Positions 52,578 to 62,335 of a DNA stretch of 64,000 bases are shown piece by piece. This stretch comes from WHSW01 sp963749365 (GTDB lineage: Bacteria; Actinomycetota; Thermoleophilia; Solirubrobacterales; 70-9). Where the stretch lies: the NCBI GenBank assembly GCA_963749365.1, contig CAVVME010000003.1:930001-994000 (forward strand), given 5' to 3'. The notes under the pieces were generated by a model that had not been told where the DNA came from, searched no databases, and saw nothing but the letters and a program-made list of their open reading frames with translations. The translations under genes and the position numbers were made by a program. Position 1 is the first letter of the stretch; the number at the start of each line of letters is the position of its first letter.

Positions 52578-53798
52578 ATGCGCTTCTACGAGTACGAGTC
52601 ACGACGGATCGTCGAGCGGGCCGGGATCCCGGTCACCGAGTACGGATTCTGCACGACCGCCGCCGAGGCCCGCGCGGCCGCCGAGCGGATCGGCGGCTCG
52701 ACGGTGATCAAGTCGCAGGTCCTGACCGGCGGCCGGATGAAGGCGGGCGGGGTCAAGTTCGCCGACAGCGCCGACGAGGCCGAGCGGCATGCCGCCGAGA
52801 TCCTCGAGCTCGAGATCGGAGGGCACCTGCCGGTCGGGGTGCTGGTCGACCCGCGAGCCGAGATCGAACAGGAGTACTACGCGGCCGTGCTCTGGGACGG
52901 GCGCGCGAAGCGGCCGATGATGCTGTTCAGCGACATGGGCGGGATCGAGATCGAGCAGGTCGCGGCCGAGCACCCCGAGCATGTCGGCCGCGGCCACCTC
53001 TCGAACCTGCGCCCGATCGCCGACTTCGAGGCGAAGCAGGTCGTCGCCCGGGTCGGGATCACCGGCTCGGAGCTCAACCGCGCCACCGCGGTGCTCGCCC
53101 GGCTCGCCCGGCTGCAGCGCGAACACGACATGACCCTCGCCGAGATCAACCCGCTGGCTCGGCTCGCGGACGGCTCCTTCGTCGCTCTAGACGCCCACAT
53201 GGAGATGGAGGACGAGGCGGTCGGGCGCAACAAGACGCTGCTGACCGGGATCGGCGTCGACCTCGACGAGCCCCGCGAGCTGTACCAGCCGTCCGAGTTC
53301 GAGCGCAACGTGAAGGCGATCGACGCCGCCGATCACCGCGGCGTGATCCAGGGCAAGGATCACGGCTTCTCCGGTGACCTCGGCCTGGTGATCGGCGCCG
53401 GCGGCGGTTCGCTGACGCTCACCGATGCGGTCCGGTCGCAGGGGGGAAGGCCGGCCAACTACGCCGAGATCGGCGGCAATCCCTCGGTCGCGAAGGCGAA
53501 GGGGCTGGCGATCGAGGTGCTGCGCAAGCAGGGGGTCGAGAAGATCGCCGTGATGATGTCGATCGTCTCCAACACCCGGGTTGACATCGTCGCCCGCGGG
53601 GTGATCAAGGCCTGCCTCGAGCTCGGCAAGGACCCTGCCGAGACGATCGCCATCTTCCGCATCCCGGGAGCCTGGGAGGAGGAGGGCTACAAGATCCTCG
53701 ATCGCTACGGGGTCGAGTACTGCGATCGCAGCGTCAGCATGTGGGAGGCGGCGGGACGGGCCGTGGCGAAGGTGCAAGGGGATGGAATAAATGCCTGA
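52578..53798 (+). CDS. SucC-like ATP-grasp acyl-CoA ligase beta subunit
   Basis: A 406-residue protein of the succinyl-CoA/malyl-CoA/citryl-CoA ligase beta family. Its N-terminus MRFYEYESRRIVERAGIPVTE, GGSTVIKSQVLTGGRMKAGGV, EQEYYAAVLWDGRAKRPMML, MTLAEINPLARLADG (metal-binding Glu/Asn) and NYAEIGGNPSVAKAKGLAIEVL match, ending FRIPGAWEEEGYKILD. Length exceeds classical SucC by about 20. With the SucD-like gene it would form an acid:CoA ligase; succinate, malate or citrate are possible. The TGA stop lies within the stem of the hairpin element (copy B). Confidence 0.78.
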   Translation: MRFYEYESRRIVERAGIPVTEYGFCTTAAEARAAAERIGGSTVIKSQVLTGGRMKAGGVKFADSADEAERHAAEILELEIGGHLPVGVLVDPRAEIEQEYYAAVLWDGRAKRPMMLFSDMGGIEIEQVAAEHPEHVGRGHLSNLRPIADFEAKQVVARVGITGSELNRATAVLARLARLQREHDMTLAEINPLARLADGSFVALDAHMEMEDEAVGRNKTLLTGIGVDLDEPRELYQPSEFERNVKAIDAADHRGVIQGKDHGFSGDLGLVIGAGGGSLTLTDAVRSQGGRPANYAEIGGNPSVAKAKGLAIEVLRKQGVEKIAVMMSIVSNTRVDIVARGVIKACLELGKDPAETIAIFRIPGAWEEEGYKILDRYGVEYCDRSVSMWEAAGRAVAKVQGDGINA

Positions 53799-53831
53799 CG
53801 GCTGCTCCGCTTCGCGTCCGCTGCCGTCAGG
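53785..53831 (+). repeat. 47-nt hairpin element, copy B (SucC-like/SucD-like junction)
   Basis: GAATAAATG then a 38-nt hairpin: left arm CCTGACGGC (53794-53802), 20-nt loop TGCTCCGCTTCGCGTCCGCT, right arm GCCGTCAGG (53823-53831). It matches copy A in fbiC (16706-16752) in 37 of 47 positions. Three stem pairs differ (C-G/T-A, C-G/A-T, C-G/G-C) and all are compensated. It supplies the SucC-like stop codon and an ATG (53791) opening an 18-codon reading MPDGCSASRPLPSGWSPG whose TGA overlaps the SucD-like ATG. Confidence 0.7.
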
Positions 53832-53843
53832 GTGGTCGCCAGG

Positions 53844-54752
53844 ATGAGCGTTCTGCTGCACGAGAGCTTCAGCTTCATCGTCCAAGGCATCACCGGGCGC
53901 GAGGCGGTCAACCTGACCCGCGAGTGCCTCGACTACGGCTCGCGGATAGTCGGCGGCGTGACCCCCGGCCGCAAGGGACGTGACGTGCACGGCGTGCCGG
54001 TGTTCGACACCGTCGAGCAGGTGGTCACGGACCACGGCTCGGCGCCCGACGGCGCCGTCGTCACCGTTCCCCCCGCGTTCACCAAGGACGCGGTGCTGGA
54101 GGCGATCGAGAACGGCATCTCGCTGATCGTGGTCGTCACCGAGCGCATCCCGCGCGCGGACGTCGCCCAGATGGTCGAGCGCGCGAGCGAGCGAGGGGCG
54201 CGGATCATCGGGCCCAACTGCCTCGGCCTGATCGCCCCCGGTGTCGCGAAGATGGGCGGAATCGGCGGGCCCGCCAAGGACGCCGCAAAGGCCTACTCGC
54301 CGGGCCCGGTCGGGGTGATGTCGCGCTCGGGAGGGATGACGACCGAGATCTCCTCCACCCTGACCGCCGCCGGGCTCGGGGTCTCGACAGCGATCTCGAT
54401 CGGCGGCGACGCGATCATCGGCTCGACCTACGCCGAGCTGATGCCGGTGTTCGAGGTGGACGAGCAGACCGAGGCGATCGTGATCTACACCGAGCCCGGC
54501 GGGCGAATGGAGGCCGAGCTGGTCGACTGGCGCGAGGCCAATGACTCGCGTCTCCCGATCGTCGCCTTCATGGCCGGGCGGTTCATGGACGACGAGGAGA
54601 TGCAGGGGATGAGCTTCGGACACGCGGGCACGATCGTCGAGGGCAAGGAGGACTCGGCGAGCGAGAAGATCTCCCGCCTCGAGGCGGCCGGGATCCCGGT
54701 GGTCGAGCGGATCGACGAGATCCCCGGCGCCGTCCAGGAGCGGCTGCGATGA
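53844..54752 (+). CDS. SucD-like CoA-binding acyl-CoA ligase alpha subunit
   Basis: A 302-residue partner of the SucC-like gene. The CoA-binding part has FIVQGITGREAVNLTREC, GGVTPGRKGRDVHGVPVFDTV and VTVPPAFTKDAVLEAIENG; the phosphohistidine region is EMQGMSFGHAGTIVEG (His in GHAG), with EIPGAVQERLR at the end. All main motifs of SucD are intact. ATG at 53844 is favoured over GTG at 53832. It is 45 nt after the SucC-like gene and overlaps the ferredoxin gene by 4 nt. As in malate thiokinase (MtkAB), the partner acid could be malate, given mcl 3 kb away; this is inference. Confidence 0.8.
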   Translation: MSVLLHESFSFIVQGITGREAVNLTRECLDYGSRIVGGVTPGRKGRDVHGVPVFDTVEQVVTDHGSAPDGAVVTVPPAFTKDAVLEAIENGISLIVVVTERIPRADVAQMVERASERGARIIGPNCLGLIAPGVAKMGGIGGPAKDAAKAYSPGPVGVMSRSGGMTTEISSTLTAAGLGVSTAISIGGDAIIGSTYAELMPVFEVDEQTEAIVIYTEPGGRMEAELVDWREANDSRLPIVAFMAGRFMDDEEMQGMSFGHAGTIVEGKEDSASEKISRLEAAGIPVVERIDEIPGAVQERLR

Positions 54753-54991
54753 GCGAGCACGGAGTCTTCATCGAGGTCGAGGTCGACCCCGGAATCGCGG
54801 CCGACGGCGAGCTGGCGCGCAAGCTGGAGGAGGTGTGTCCGGTCGACATCTTCAGCGGCGAGAACGGGCGCGTCGGCGTGGTCCGTGAGAACCTCGACGA
54901 GTGCGTGCTCTGCGAGCTCTGCCTCGACGCCGCCCCGGCCGGCAAGCTGGCGATCCGCAAGCTCTACGACGGCACCGAGCTGCGGCGGTAG
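54749..54991 (+). CDS. FixX-like single-cluster ferredoxin
   Basis: An 80-residue protein. Cys30 in EVCPVDIF followed by Cys52-x2-Cys55-x2-Cys58 in ECVLCELCLDAAP gives four Cys; the position where a fourth sequential Cys would lie (62) is Ala. This is the arrangement of the FixX/ETF-QO ferredoxin domain: a remote Cys-Pro plus CxxCxxC, for one [4Fe-4S] cluster. The ATG overlaps the SucD-like TGA (ATGA), so it is made with the ligase pair. An electron carrier beside a CoA ligase is unusual; no ferredoxin oxidoreductase is adjacent. Confidence 0.72.
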   Translation: MSEHGVFIEVEVDPGIAADGELARKLEEVCPVDIFSGENGRVGVVRENLDECVLCELCLDAAPAGKLAIRKLYDGTELRR

Positions 54992-54994
54992 ACG

Positions 54995-55807
54995 TTAGTC
55001 GTCGACCTCACCCTCGAAGACCGCGAAGGCCGCGCCCTGCGGGTCGTGCAGGACCGCGATCCGCCCGGCCGGGATGTCGAAGGCCGGCGCCAGCACGCCG
55101 CCGCCCGCGCCGCTCGTCGAGGTCACCATCGCGTCGGTCGACTCGACGGTGAAGTAGGGCAGCCAGTGCGGCGGGATCCCCGCCTCGCTCTGCTGCGGCG
55201 CGAGCTCGCGCATGCCACCGTTGAGGCCGTTCGCGGCGCACTCGTGGCGGATCGCCCAGTACGGCGGCATCTCACCGGTGTCGAGCTGCTCGAAGGCCCA
55301 ACCGAAGAGGGGTGTATAGAACTCCTGGGCCCGCTCGACGTCGTTGGTCGCCAGCTCGTTCATGGTCAGACAGCCGGGGTCGTTGACAACCGTCGACCCG
55401 ATCGAGCGGCCCGCCTGCCAAATGCCGAAGATGGCGCCGGTGGGGTCGCCGATCACCGCCATCCGTCCCTCTTCCATGACGTCGAACGGGCCGGCATGAA
55501 CGCCGCCACCGAGCTCCGCCGCCTTGGCCGCAGTCTCGTCCGCGTTCGCGACCGTGACGTAGGAGAACCAGTTCGGCGGCACGCCGGCATCGCGCTGCTG
55601 CGGAGCCTGCGGCGTCAGCGCCGCGACCGTCTCACCGTCCAGCTTCAGCGCCGTGTACGTGCCGCCCCCGGCCTCCTCGGGGATCGGCACGTCCTCGCCC
55701 TGCCATCCGAACAGCTCCCCGTAGAACTGCCTCGCGCCCGCGGTATCGGTGGTCTGCAGCTCGACGTAGCTGAACGTCCCGGGCCCGTAGCTTGTGCGCT
55801 TGCCCAT
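54995..55807 (-). CDS. two-domain VOC (glyoxalase/bleomycin-resistance-like) protein
   Basis: A 270-residue tandem vicinal-oxygen-chelate protein. Domain 1 runs from FSYVELQTTDTAGARQFYGELFGW to MAVIGDPTGAIFGIWQ, domain 2 from NELATNDVERAQEFYTPLFGWAF to IAVLHDPQGAAFAVFEG; each has the typical beta-alpha-beta-beta-beta layout. It is the form often annotated as CFP-30B or glyoxalase in actinobacteria. Substrate unknown. Not a methylmalonyl-CoA epimerase by length or motif. Divergent from the secreted-protein gene across an inverted repeat. Confidence 0.82.
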   Translation of the reverse strand: MGKRTSYGPGTFSYVELQTTDTAGARQFYGELFGWQGEDVPIPEEAGGGTYTALKLDGETVAALTPQAPQQRDAGVPPNWFSYVTVANADETAAKAAELGGGVHAGPFDVMEEGRMAVIGDPTGAIFGIWQAGRSIGSTVVNDPGCLTMNELATNDVERAQEFYTPLFGWAFEQLDTGEMPPYWAIRHECAANGLNGGMRELAPQQSEAGIPPHWLPYFTVESTDAMVTSTSGAGGGVLAPAFDIPAGRIAVLHDPQGAAFAVFEGEVDD

Positions 55808-55830
55808 GCCTCCCCCTTGAAATGTCGCGT

Positions 55831-55846
55831 TCGTACGAGCGTACGA
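55831..55846. promoter_or_regulatory. inverted repeat in the divergent promoter region
   Basis: TCGTACGAGCGTACGA: 7-bp arms TCGTACG/CGTACGA with a 2-nt centre, 24 nt before the VOC gene start and 45 nt before the secreted-protein start. It probably binds a dimeric repressor of one or both genes. Confidence 0.45.
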
Positions 55847-55890
55847 GGCGCTCCGTTCGCGCGTGTATTGGGTTTGATATTGAGCGCTCG

Positions 55891-56325
55891 ATGGCCATGC
55901 TTCGACCCAATGCCGCGATCGTCGCGATGACCGTCTCGCTGCTGATCGCGGCGACGGCCGGCGAGGCGAAGCCGGACAAGCCGCCGAAGCGCCGAGAGCT
56001 CGAGTTGCTGACCGAGACCCAGGAGGCCGTGCTGCGCAATGAGGCGGTCAAGGTGCAGGTGCGATCGAGGCGCGGTCGCGAGGCGCGGGTCAAGGCCGGG
56101 CTCGTCGTCGACGGCTTCCCCGACGACTTCAGCTTCCGCCTCGGCCCCGAGTCGCGGCGGCTGCGCGACCGCGAGGCGAGGCTGAGATTGCCGCTCAGCG
56201 CCCGCCAGGCCGAGGTGCTGGCGTTCGCCGAGCAGGCCTGCGACGGCGCGACGCTGACGCTAGCGGCGAAGGCCGGCAAGCGCAGGACGAGCCTCGAGGC
56301 CCCGCTTCGCGCCAAGGATTGCTAG
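55891..56325 (+). CDS. small secreted protein of unknown function
   Basis: A 144-residue protein. MAMLRPNAAIVAMTVSLLIAATAGEA is a signal peptide; the mature part is basic and rich in Arg/Leu/Glu (ELELLTETQEAVLRNEAVKVQV, LVVDGFPDDFSFRLGP, RLPLSARQAEVLAFAEQACDGATLTLAAKAG), ending in Cys. A beta-sandwich of Ig-like kind is possible. A lone Cys pair (C in QACDG and the last residue) may form a disulfide. No known family recognised. It leads a plus-strand row with the acyl-CoA synthetase 7 nt behind it. Confidence 0.65.
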   Translation: MAMLRPNAAIVAMTVSLLIAATAGEAKPDKPPKRRELELLTETQEAVLRNEAVKVQVRSRRGREARVKAGLVVDGFPDDFSFRLGPESRRLRDREARLRLPLSARQAEVLAFAEQACDGATLTLAAKAGKRRTSLEAPLRAKDC

Positions 56326-56332
56326 CCCGCGC

Positions 56333-57802
56333 GTGAACCTGATCGAGGACGTCCTCGAGCGCTTTCCGGCCTCGAAGCGGGCGCTGCTGGCGATCGGGCG
56401 CGACGGGAGCCGGCGCGAGTGGCACTTCGGCGAGCTGGTCGCGGTCTCGGCCGGTCTCTCGGGGGCGCTCGCCGCGCGCGGGGTCGCCCGCGGCGACGTC
56501 GTCATGACCCTGGTCGGCAACCGGTTCGAGTGGGTGCTGGCGATGCTCGCCTGCTGGCGGATGGGGGCGGTGCCGCTGCCGTGCAACCCCCAGCTCCGGC
56601 GCCACGACCTGGCGCTCCGAGCGGGCGTCGCGAACCCGGCTCTCTGCGTCGGCGAAGAGGATCTGCTCGCGGAGCTGCCCGACGGGATCCCGTACATGAC
56701 CATGGACGAGATCGCCGAGGTGCTCGACGAGGACCGCCCACAGGAGACGCCGGCCGAGATCGCGCGCCTCGCCCCGGACGACCCGGGCCTGGTCGTGTTC
56801 ACTTCGGGGACCAGCGGCGAGCCGCGCGCCGCCCTGCACGCGCAGCGCTACCTTCCCGGCCAGCGCGCCCAGGCCGAGCATTGGCTCGGGGCGCGCGACG
56901 GCGAGCTGGCCTGGTGCACTACCGCGACCGGGTGGTCGAAGTCGGCCCGCAACGTCTTTCTCGCCCCGTGGCTATGCGGCGCCGCAGCGATGCTCGTCGA
57001 CGGCCGGTTCGAGCCCGCCGAGCGACTCGAGCTGATCGGGCGCGAGCGGGTCGACGTGCTCTGCCAGGCACCGACCGAGTACCGGGTGCTGGCGAAGCGG
57101 GCGGAGCTCGGCGAGTTGCCGTCGGTGCGACGGATGGTCTCCGCCGGCGAGGCGCTCAACCCCGAGGTGATCGACGCCTGGCGTGAGGCCACGGGAGTGA
57201 CGATCTGCGACGGGTACGGGCAGACGGAGACCGGCCATCTGGTCGGCAACCACGTCGGCGAGGCCGTGCGCGAGGGATCGATGGGGCGCGCCCTGCCCGG
57301 GGTCGAGCTCCGGGTCGCCGAGGGCGAGCTGCAGCTCCGGGTCGCGAGCTGCCCGACCTTCTTCGACCGCTACCTCGACGACGAGCCGTTCGCGGGTGAA
57401 TGGTGGCCGACAGGCGACGTCGTGCGCGCCGACGAAGACGGCTACTACTGGTACGAGGGGCGCAACGACGACCTGATCGTCTCCGCCGGCTACCGGATCG
57501 GCCCGTTCGAGGTCGAGTCCGCGCTGCTCAGCCACCCCGCGGTCGCCGAGGCGGCTGCGGTGGCGGCGCCCGATCCCGAGCGCGGCGCCGTCGTGCGGGC
57601 GATCGTCGTCCTCGGCGCGGGCGAGCCGGGCGATGAGCTCGCGCGCGAGCTTCAGGACCACGTCAAGACGGTGACCGCGCCCTACAAGTACCCACGCGTG
57701 GTCGAGTTCGCGGACCAGCTGCCGAAGACCGCGAGCGGCAAGATCAAGCGGGCCGAGCTCCGGGCCCAAGGGCCCGGGGGCAGTCGAGCGGCGACCTCGT
57801 AA
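56333..57802 (+). CDS. acyl-CoA synthetase (AMP-forming, medium-chain type)
   Basis: A 489-residue ANL enzyme. FTSGTSGEPRAALHAQRYL is the phosphate loop (the usual Lys of PKG is replaced by Ala: EPRA), CDGYGQTETGHLVGNH the adenylate-binding motif, WWPTGDVVRADEDGYYWYEGRNDDLIVSAGYRIGPFEVE (key parts TGDVV and GRNDDLI) the hinge, and LPKTASGKIKRAEL the catalytic Lys. It resembles medium-chain acyl-CoA synthetases (ACSM). It probably activates a carboxylic acid of medium size. Start GTG at 56333, 7 nt after the secreted-protein gene. The MFS gene behind it is 12 nt away. Confidence 0.87.
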   Translation: MNLIEDVLERFPASKRALLAIGRDGSRREWHFGELVAVSAGLSGALAARGVARGDVVMTLVGNRFEWVLAMLACWRMGAVPLPCNPQLRRHDLALRAGVANPALCVGEEDLLAELPDGIPYMTMDEIAEVLDEDRPQETPAEIARLAPDDPGLVVFTSGTSGEPRAALHAQRYLPGQRAQAEHWLGARDGELAWCTTATGWSKSARNVFLAPWLCGAAAMLVDGRFEPAERLELIGRERVDVLCQAPTEYRVLAKRAELGELPSVRRMVSAGEALNPEVIDAWREATGVTICDGYGQTETGHLVGNHVGEAVREGSMGRALPGVELRVAEGELQLRVASCPTFFDRYLDDEPFAGEWWPTGDVVRADEDGYYWYEGRNDDLIVSAGYRIGPFEVESALLSHPAVAEAAAVAAPDPERGAVVRAIVVLGAGEPGDELARELQDHVKTVTAPYKYPRVVEFADQLPKTASGKIKRAELRAQGPGGSRAATS

Positions 57803-57814
57803 CTTCAGGCGGCG

Positions 57815-59101
57815 ATGCCAAGCCCGCGCTCGATCCAGCGCACCTACCTGACGCTGATGCTCGGCAACACCCTCGCGGCATCGTTCATCTGGGGGATCAA
57901 CACGATCTTCCTCCTCGACGCCGGGCTCTCGAACGCCGAGGCATTTGCCGCCAATGCCTTCTTCACCGCCGGGATGGTGATCTTCGAGGTCCCGACCGGG
58001 ATCGTCGCCGACACGGTCGGGCGGCGGACCTCCTACCTGCTCGGCACGGTCACCTTGGCCCTCTCGACCGCGATCTACGTGCTCCTCTGGCAGCTCGAGG
58101 CGCCGTTCTGGGAGTGGGCGCTCGTCTCGATGCTGCTCGGGCTCGGGTTCACCTTCTTCTCCGGCGCGGTCGAAGCGTGGCTGGTTGACGCGCTCAACGC
58201 GACCGGCTTCGACGGCGATCTCGAGTCGGTCTTCGGCCGGGGGCAGATCGTCTCCGGGATCGCGATGCTGACCGGGTCGGTCGCCGGTGGGTTGATCGCC
58301 CAGGCGACCAGCCTCGGGGTCCCGTTCGTGGCCCGGGCCGGCGTGCTCGTGGTCATGTTCGTGGTCGCCTACCGGCTCATGCACGACGTCGGCTTCGCTC
58401 CCGACCGGCGACAGCGACCGCTGGCGGAGATGCGCCGGATCAGCTCGAACTCGATCGAGTACGGATGGCGGGTGCCGGCGGTCAAGTGGCTGATGCTGAG
58501 CTCGCTGTTCAGCGGTGGCGTCGGGTTCTATGCCTTCTATGCCCTGCAGCCGTACCTGCTCGAGCTCTACGGCGACCCGACCGCCTACTCGGTCGCCGGG
58601 CTGGTGGCGGCGATCGTCGCCGGCGCCCAGATCCTCGGCGGGATCGCAGCGCCGCGGATCCGCAGGGTCTTCGACCGGCGGACCTCGGCCCTGATCGGGA
58701 TGTCTACCGTCGGCGTCGCCGCGCTGGCGCTGATCGGCGTGATCGAGGCGTTCGCGGCGGTGATCGCGCTGATCGTCGTCTGGGCGCTGATGTTCGCCGC
58801 CGAGATGCCGATCCGCCAGGCCTACATCAACTGCATGATCCCCTCGAAGCAGCGGGCGACGATCCTCTCCTTCGACTCGCTGATGAGCTCGACCGGCGGC
58901 GTCTGGGCGCAGCCGGTGCTCGGCCGCGCCGCCGACGTCTGGGGTTACGCCCCCTCCTATCTGCTCAGCGCCGGGATCGCGGCGCTCGCGATCCCGTTTA
59001 TCTGGCGCTCGCGCCGAGAGCGCGACCCGGCCGACACGATGGTCGGCACCCCCGCCGCCGAGGCCGAGCGGGGTCCCGAGCCCGAGCCCGCGGTGACCTG
59101 A
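57815..59101 (+). CDS. MFS transporter
   Basis: A 428-residue major-facilitator protein with about twelve membrane helices. The loop 2-3 motif reads GIVADTVGRRTSYLLG, the A-motif of MFS proteins. SMLLGLGFTFFSGAVEAWLVDALN and PIRQAYINCMIPSKQRATILSF are typical of a drug/small-molecule group related to multidrug exporters. It likely imports or exports a substrate of the acyl-CoA synthetase, with which it is 12 nt apart. Converges on acs (4 nt). Confidence 0.85.
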   Translation: MPSPRSIQRTYLTLMLGNTLAASFIWGINTIFLLDAGLSNAEAFAANAFFTAGMVIFEVPTGIVADTVGRRTSYLLGTVTLALSTAIYVLLWQLEAPFWEWALVSMLLGLGFTFFSGAVEAWLVDALNATGFDGDLESVFGRGQIVSGIAMLTGSVAGGLIAQATSLGVPFVARAGVLVVMFVVAYRLMHDVGFAPDRRQRPLAEMRRISSNSIEYGWRVPAVKWLMLSSLFSGGVGFYAFYALQPYLLELYGDPTAYSVAGLVAAIVAGAQILGGIAAPRIRRVFDRRTSALIGMSTVGVAALALIGVIEAFAAVIALIVVWALMFAAEMPIRQAYINCMIPSKQRATILSFDSLMSSTGGVWAQPVLGRAADVWGYAPSYLLSAGIAALAIPFIWRSRRERDPADTMVGTPAAEAERGPEPEPAVT

Positions 59102-59105
59102 GCGG

Positions 59106-61094
<1,989 letters not shown>

Positions 61095-61156
61095 CGCTGC
61101 TTCCTTTCCCGGGCGGGTTCGATCATCGCCATGGGTCGCACGCTATCCATTACGGC

Positions 61157-62335
61157 GTGTCCTTCCCGACCGACCGTCTGTCGAGCTCCCAGGCCGCCTT
61201 CGCCGGGATCTTCGTCGTCACCGGCCTCGGGCTGCTCTCGATCGGCGCGACCCTGCCGGTGCTGCCGCGCTACGTCACCGGCCCGCTCGGGGGCGGCGAG
61301 GTCGAGGTCGGGATCGTCACCGGCGCGTTTGCGATCACCGGCCTCGCCTGCCGTCCGCTCGCCGGGCACCTCGCCGACCGCCGGGGCCGCCGCCGGGTGG
61401 TGGTCTGGGGCACGCTCGCGACTGCCGTTTCGGGGCTGTTGCTGTTCGTCCCGGCCGGGGTCCCCGGCCTGATCGTCTCGCGGCTCTTCCTCGGCGCCGG
61501 CGAGGGCGCCGTCTATACCGCCGGCTCGGCCTGGATCGTCGACCTCGCCCCGCCCGACCGCCGCGGGCGGGTGATCGGCCTCTACGGACTCGCGATCTGG
61601 GGCGGGCTCGCGCTCGGGCCGCCGCTCGGTGAGCTGATCCTGCAGGCGTCGAGCTACGAGATGGTGTGGGCGTTCGCGACCGCGGCGCCGCTGCTCGGGG
61701 CGCTCGTCGCAATCCGGATCCCCGAGCGCTTCGCCCCGCGTGACGACCTCGAGTTCGAGCGACGCCTGCTTGCGCACGAGGCCCTGCGACCCGGCCTCGG
61801 CCTCTCGCTGGCGATCGTCGGCTACGCGGCGATGGCCGCCTTCGTCGTCCTCCACCTCGACCAGCGAGACGTCGGGCACGGCGCCGCGGTGTTCGCCGCC
61901 TTCGCGGCGACCGTCGTCGGCGCGCGCATCTTCCTCGGCTGGCTTCCCGATCGCTTCGGGCCGGTCCGCTGCGCCGCGGGGGCCGGAGCGATCGAGGCCG
62001 CCGGCCTCGTGGTGATCGCCGGCGCGCAGACGATCGAGGCCGCGGTCCTCGGCGCGGTGGCGATGGGCGCCGGGTTCTCGCTCCTGTTCCCGTCGTTCGC
62101 GTTGCTGGTCGTCAACCGGGTCCCGGTCGAGCGTCGCGGCGTCGCGATGGGCACCTACACCGCCTTCTTCGACCTCGGGATGGGGCTCGGCGGGCCGCTG
62201 ACCGGAGCCGCGGCCGCGCTCGGCGGCTACTCGGCCGCCTTCGCGCTGGCGGCGGTCTGCGCGCTCTCGACGATCTTCGTCGCGCTCTCGCTCAGATCAG
62301 CGTCTGCTGCTCTGGCGGCGGCGGCCGCGCCCTAG
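61157..62335 (+). CDS. MFS transporter
   Basis: A 392-residue twelve-helix transporter (GTG at 61157). GHLADRRGRRRVVVWGTLA is the loop 2-3 motif A, RLFLGAGEGAVYTAGSAWIVDLAPPDRRGRVIGLYGL a clear motif in the fourth helix/loop region; the second half repeats with GWLPDRFGPVRC. It resembles the YajR/arabinose-efflux type. Substrate is unknown; acetate or drugs are both conceivable from its divergent position with acs. Its 3' end overlaps the convergent radical-SAM remnant by 44 nt. Confidence 0.85.
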   Translation: MSFPTDRLSSSQAAFAGIFVVTGLGLLSIGATLPVLPRYVTGPLGGGEVEVGIVTGAFAITGLACRPLAGHLADRRGRRRVVVWGTLATAVSGLLLFVPAGVPGLIVSRLFLGAGEGAVYTAGSAWIVDLAPPDRRGRVIGLYGLAIWGGLALGPPLGELILQASSYEMVWAFATAAPLLGALVAIRIPERFAPRDDLEFERRLLAHEALRPGLGLSLAIVGYAAMAAFVVLHLDQRDVGHGAAVFAAFAATVVGARIFLGWLPDRFGPVRCAAGAGAIEAAGLVVIAGAQTIEAAVLGAVAMGAGFSLLFPSFALLVVNRVPVERRGVAMGTYTAFFDLGMGLGGPLTGAAAALGGYSAAFALAAVCALSTIFVALSLRSASAALAAAAAP

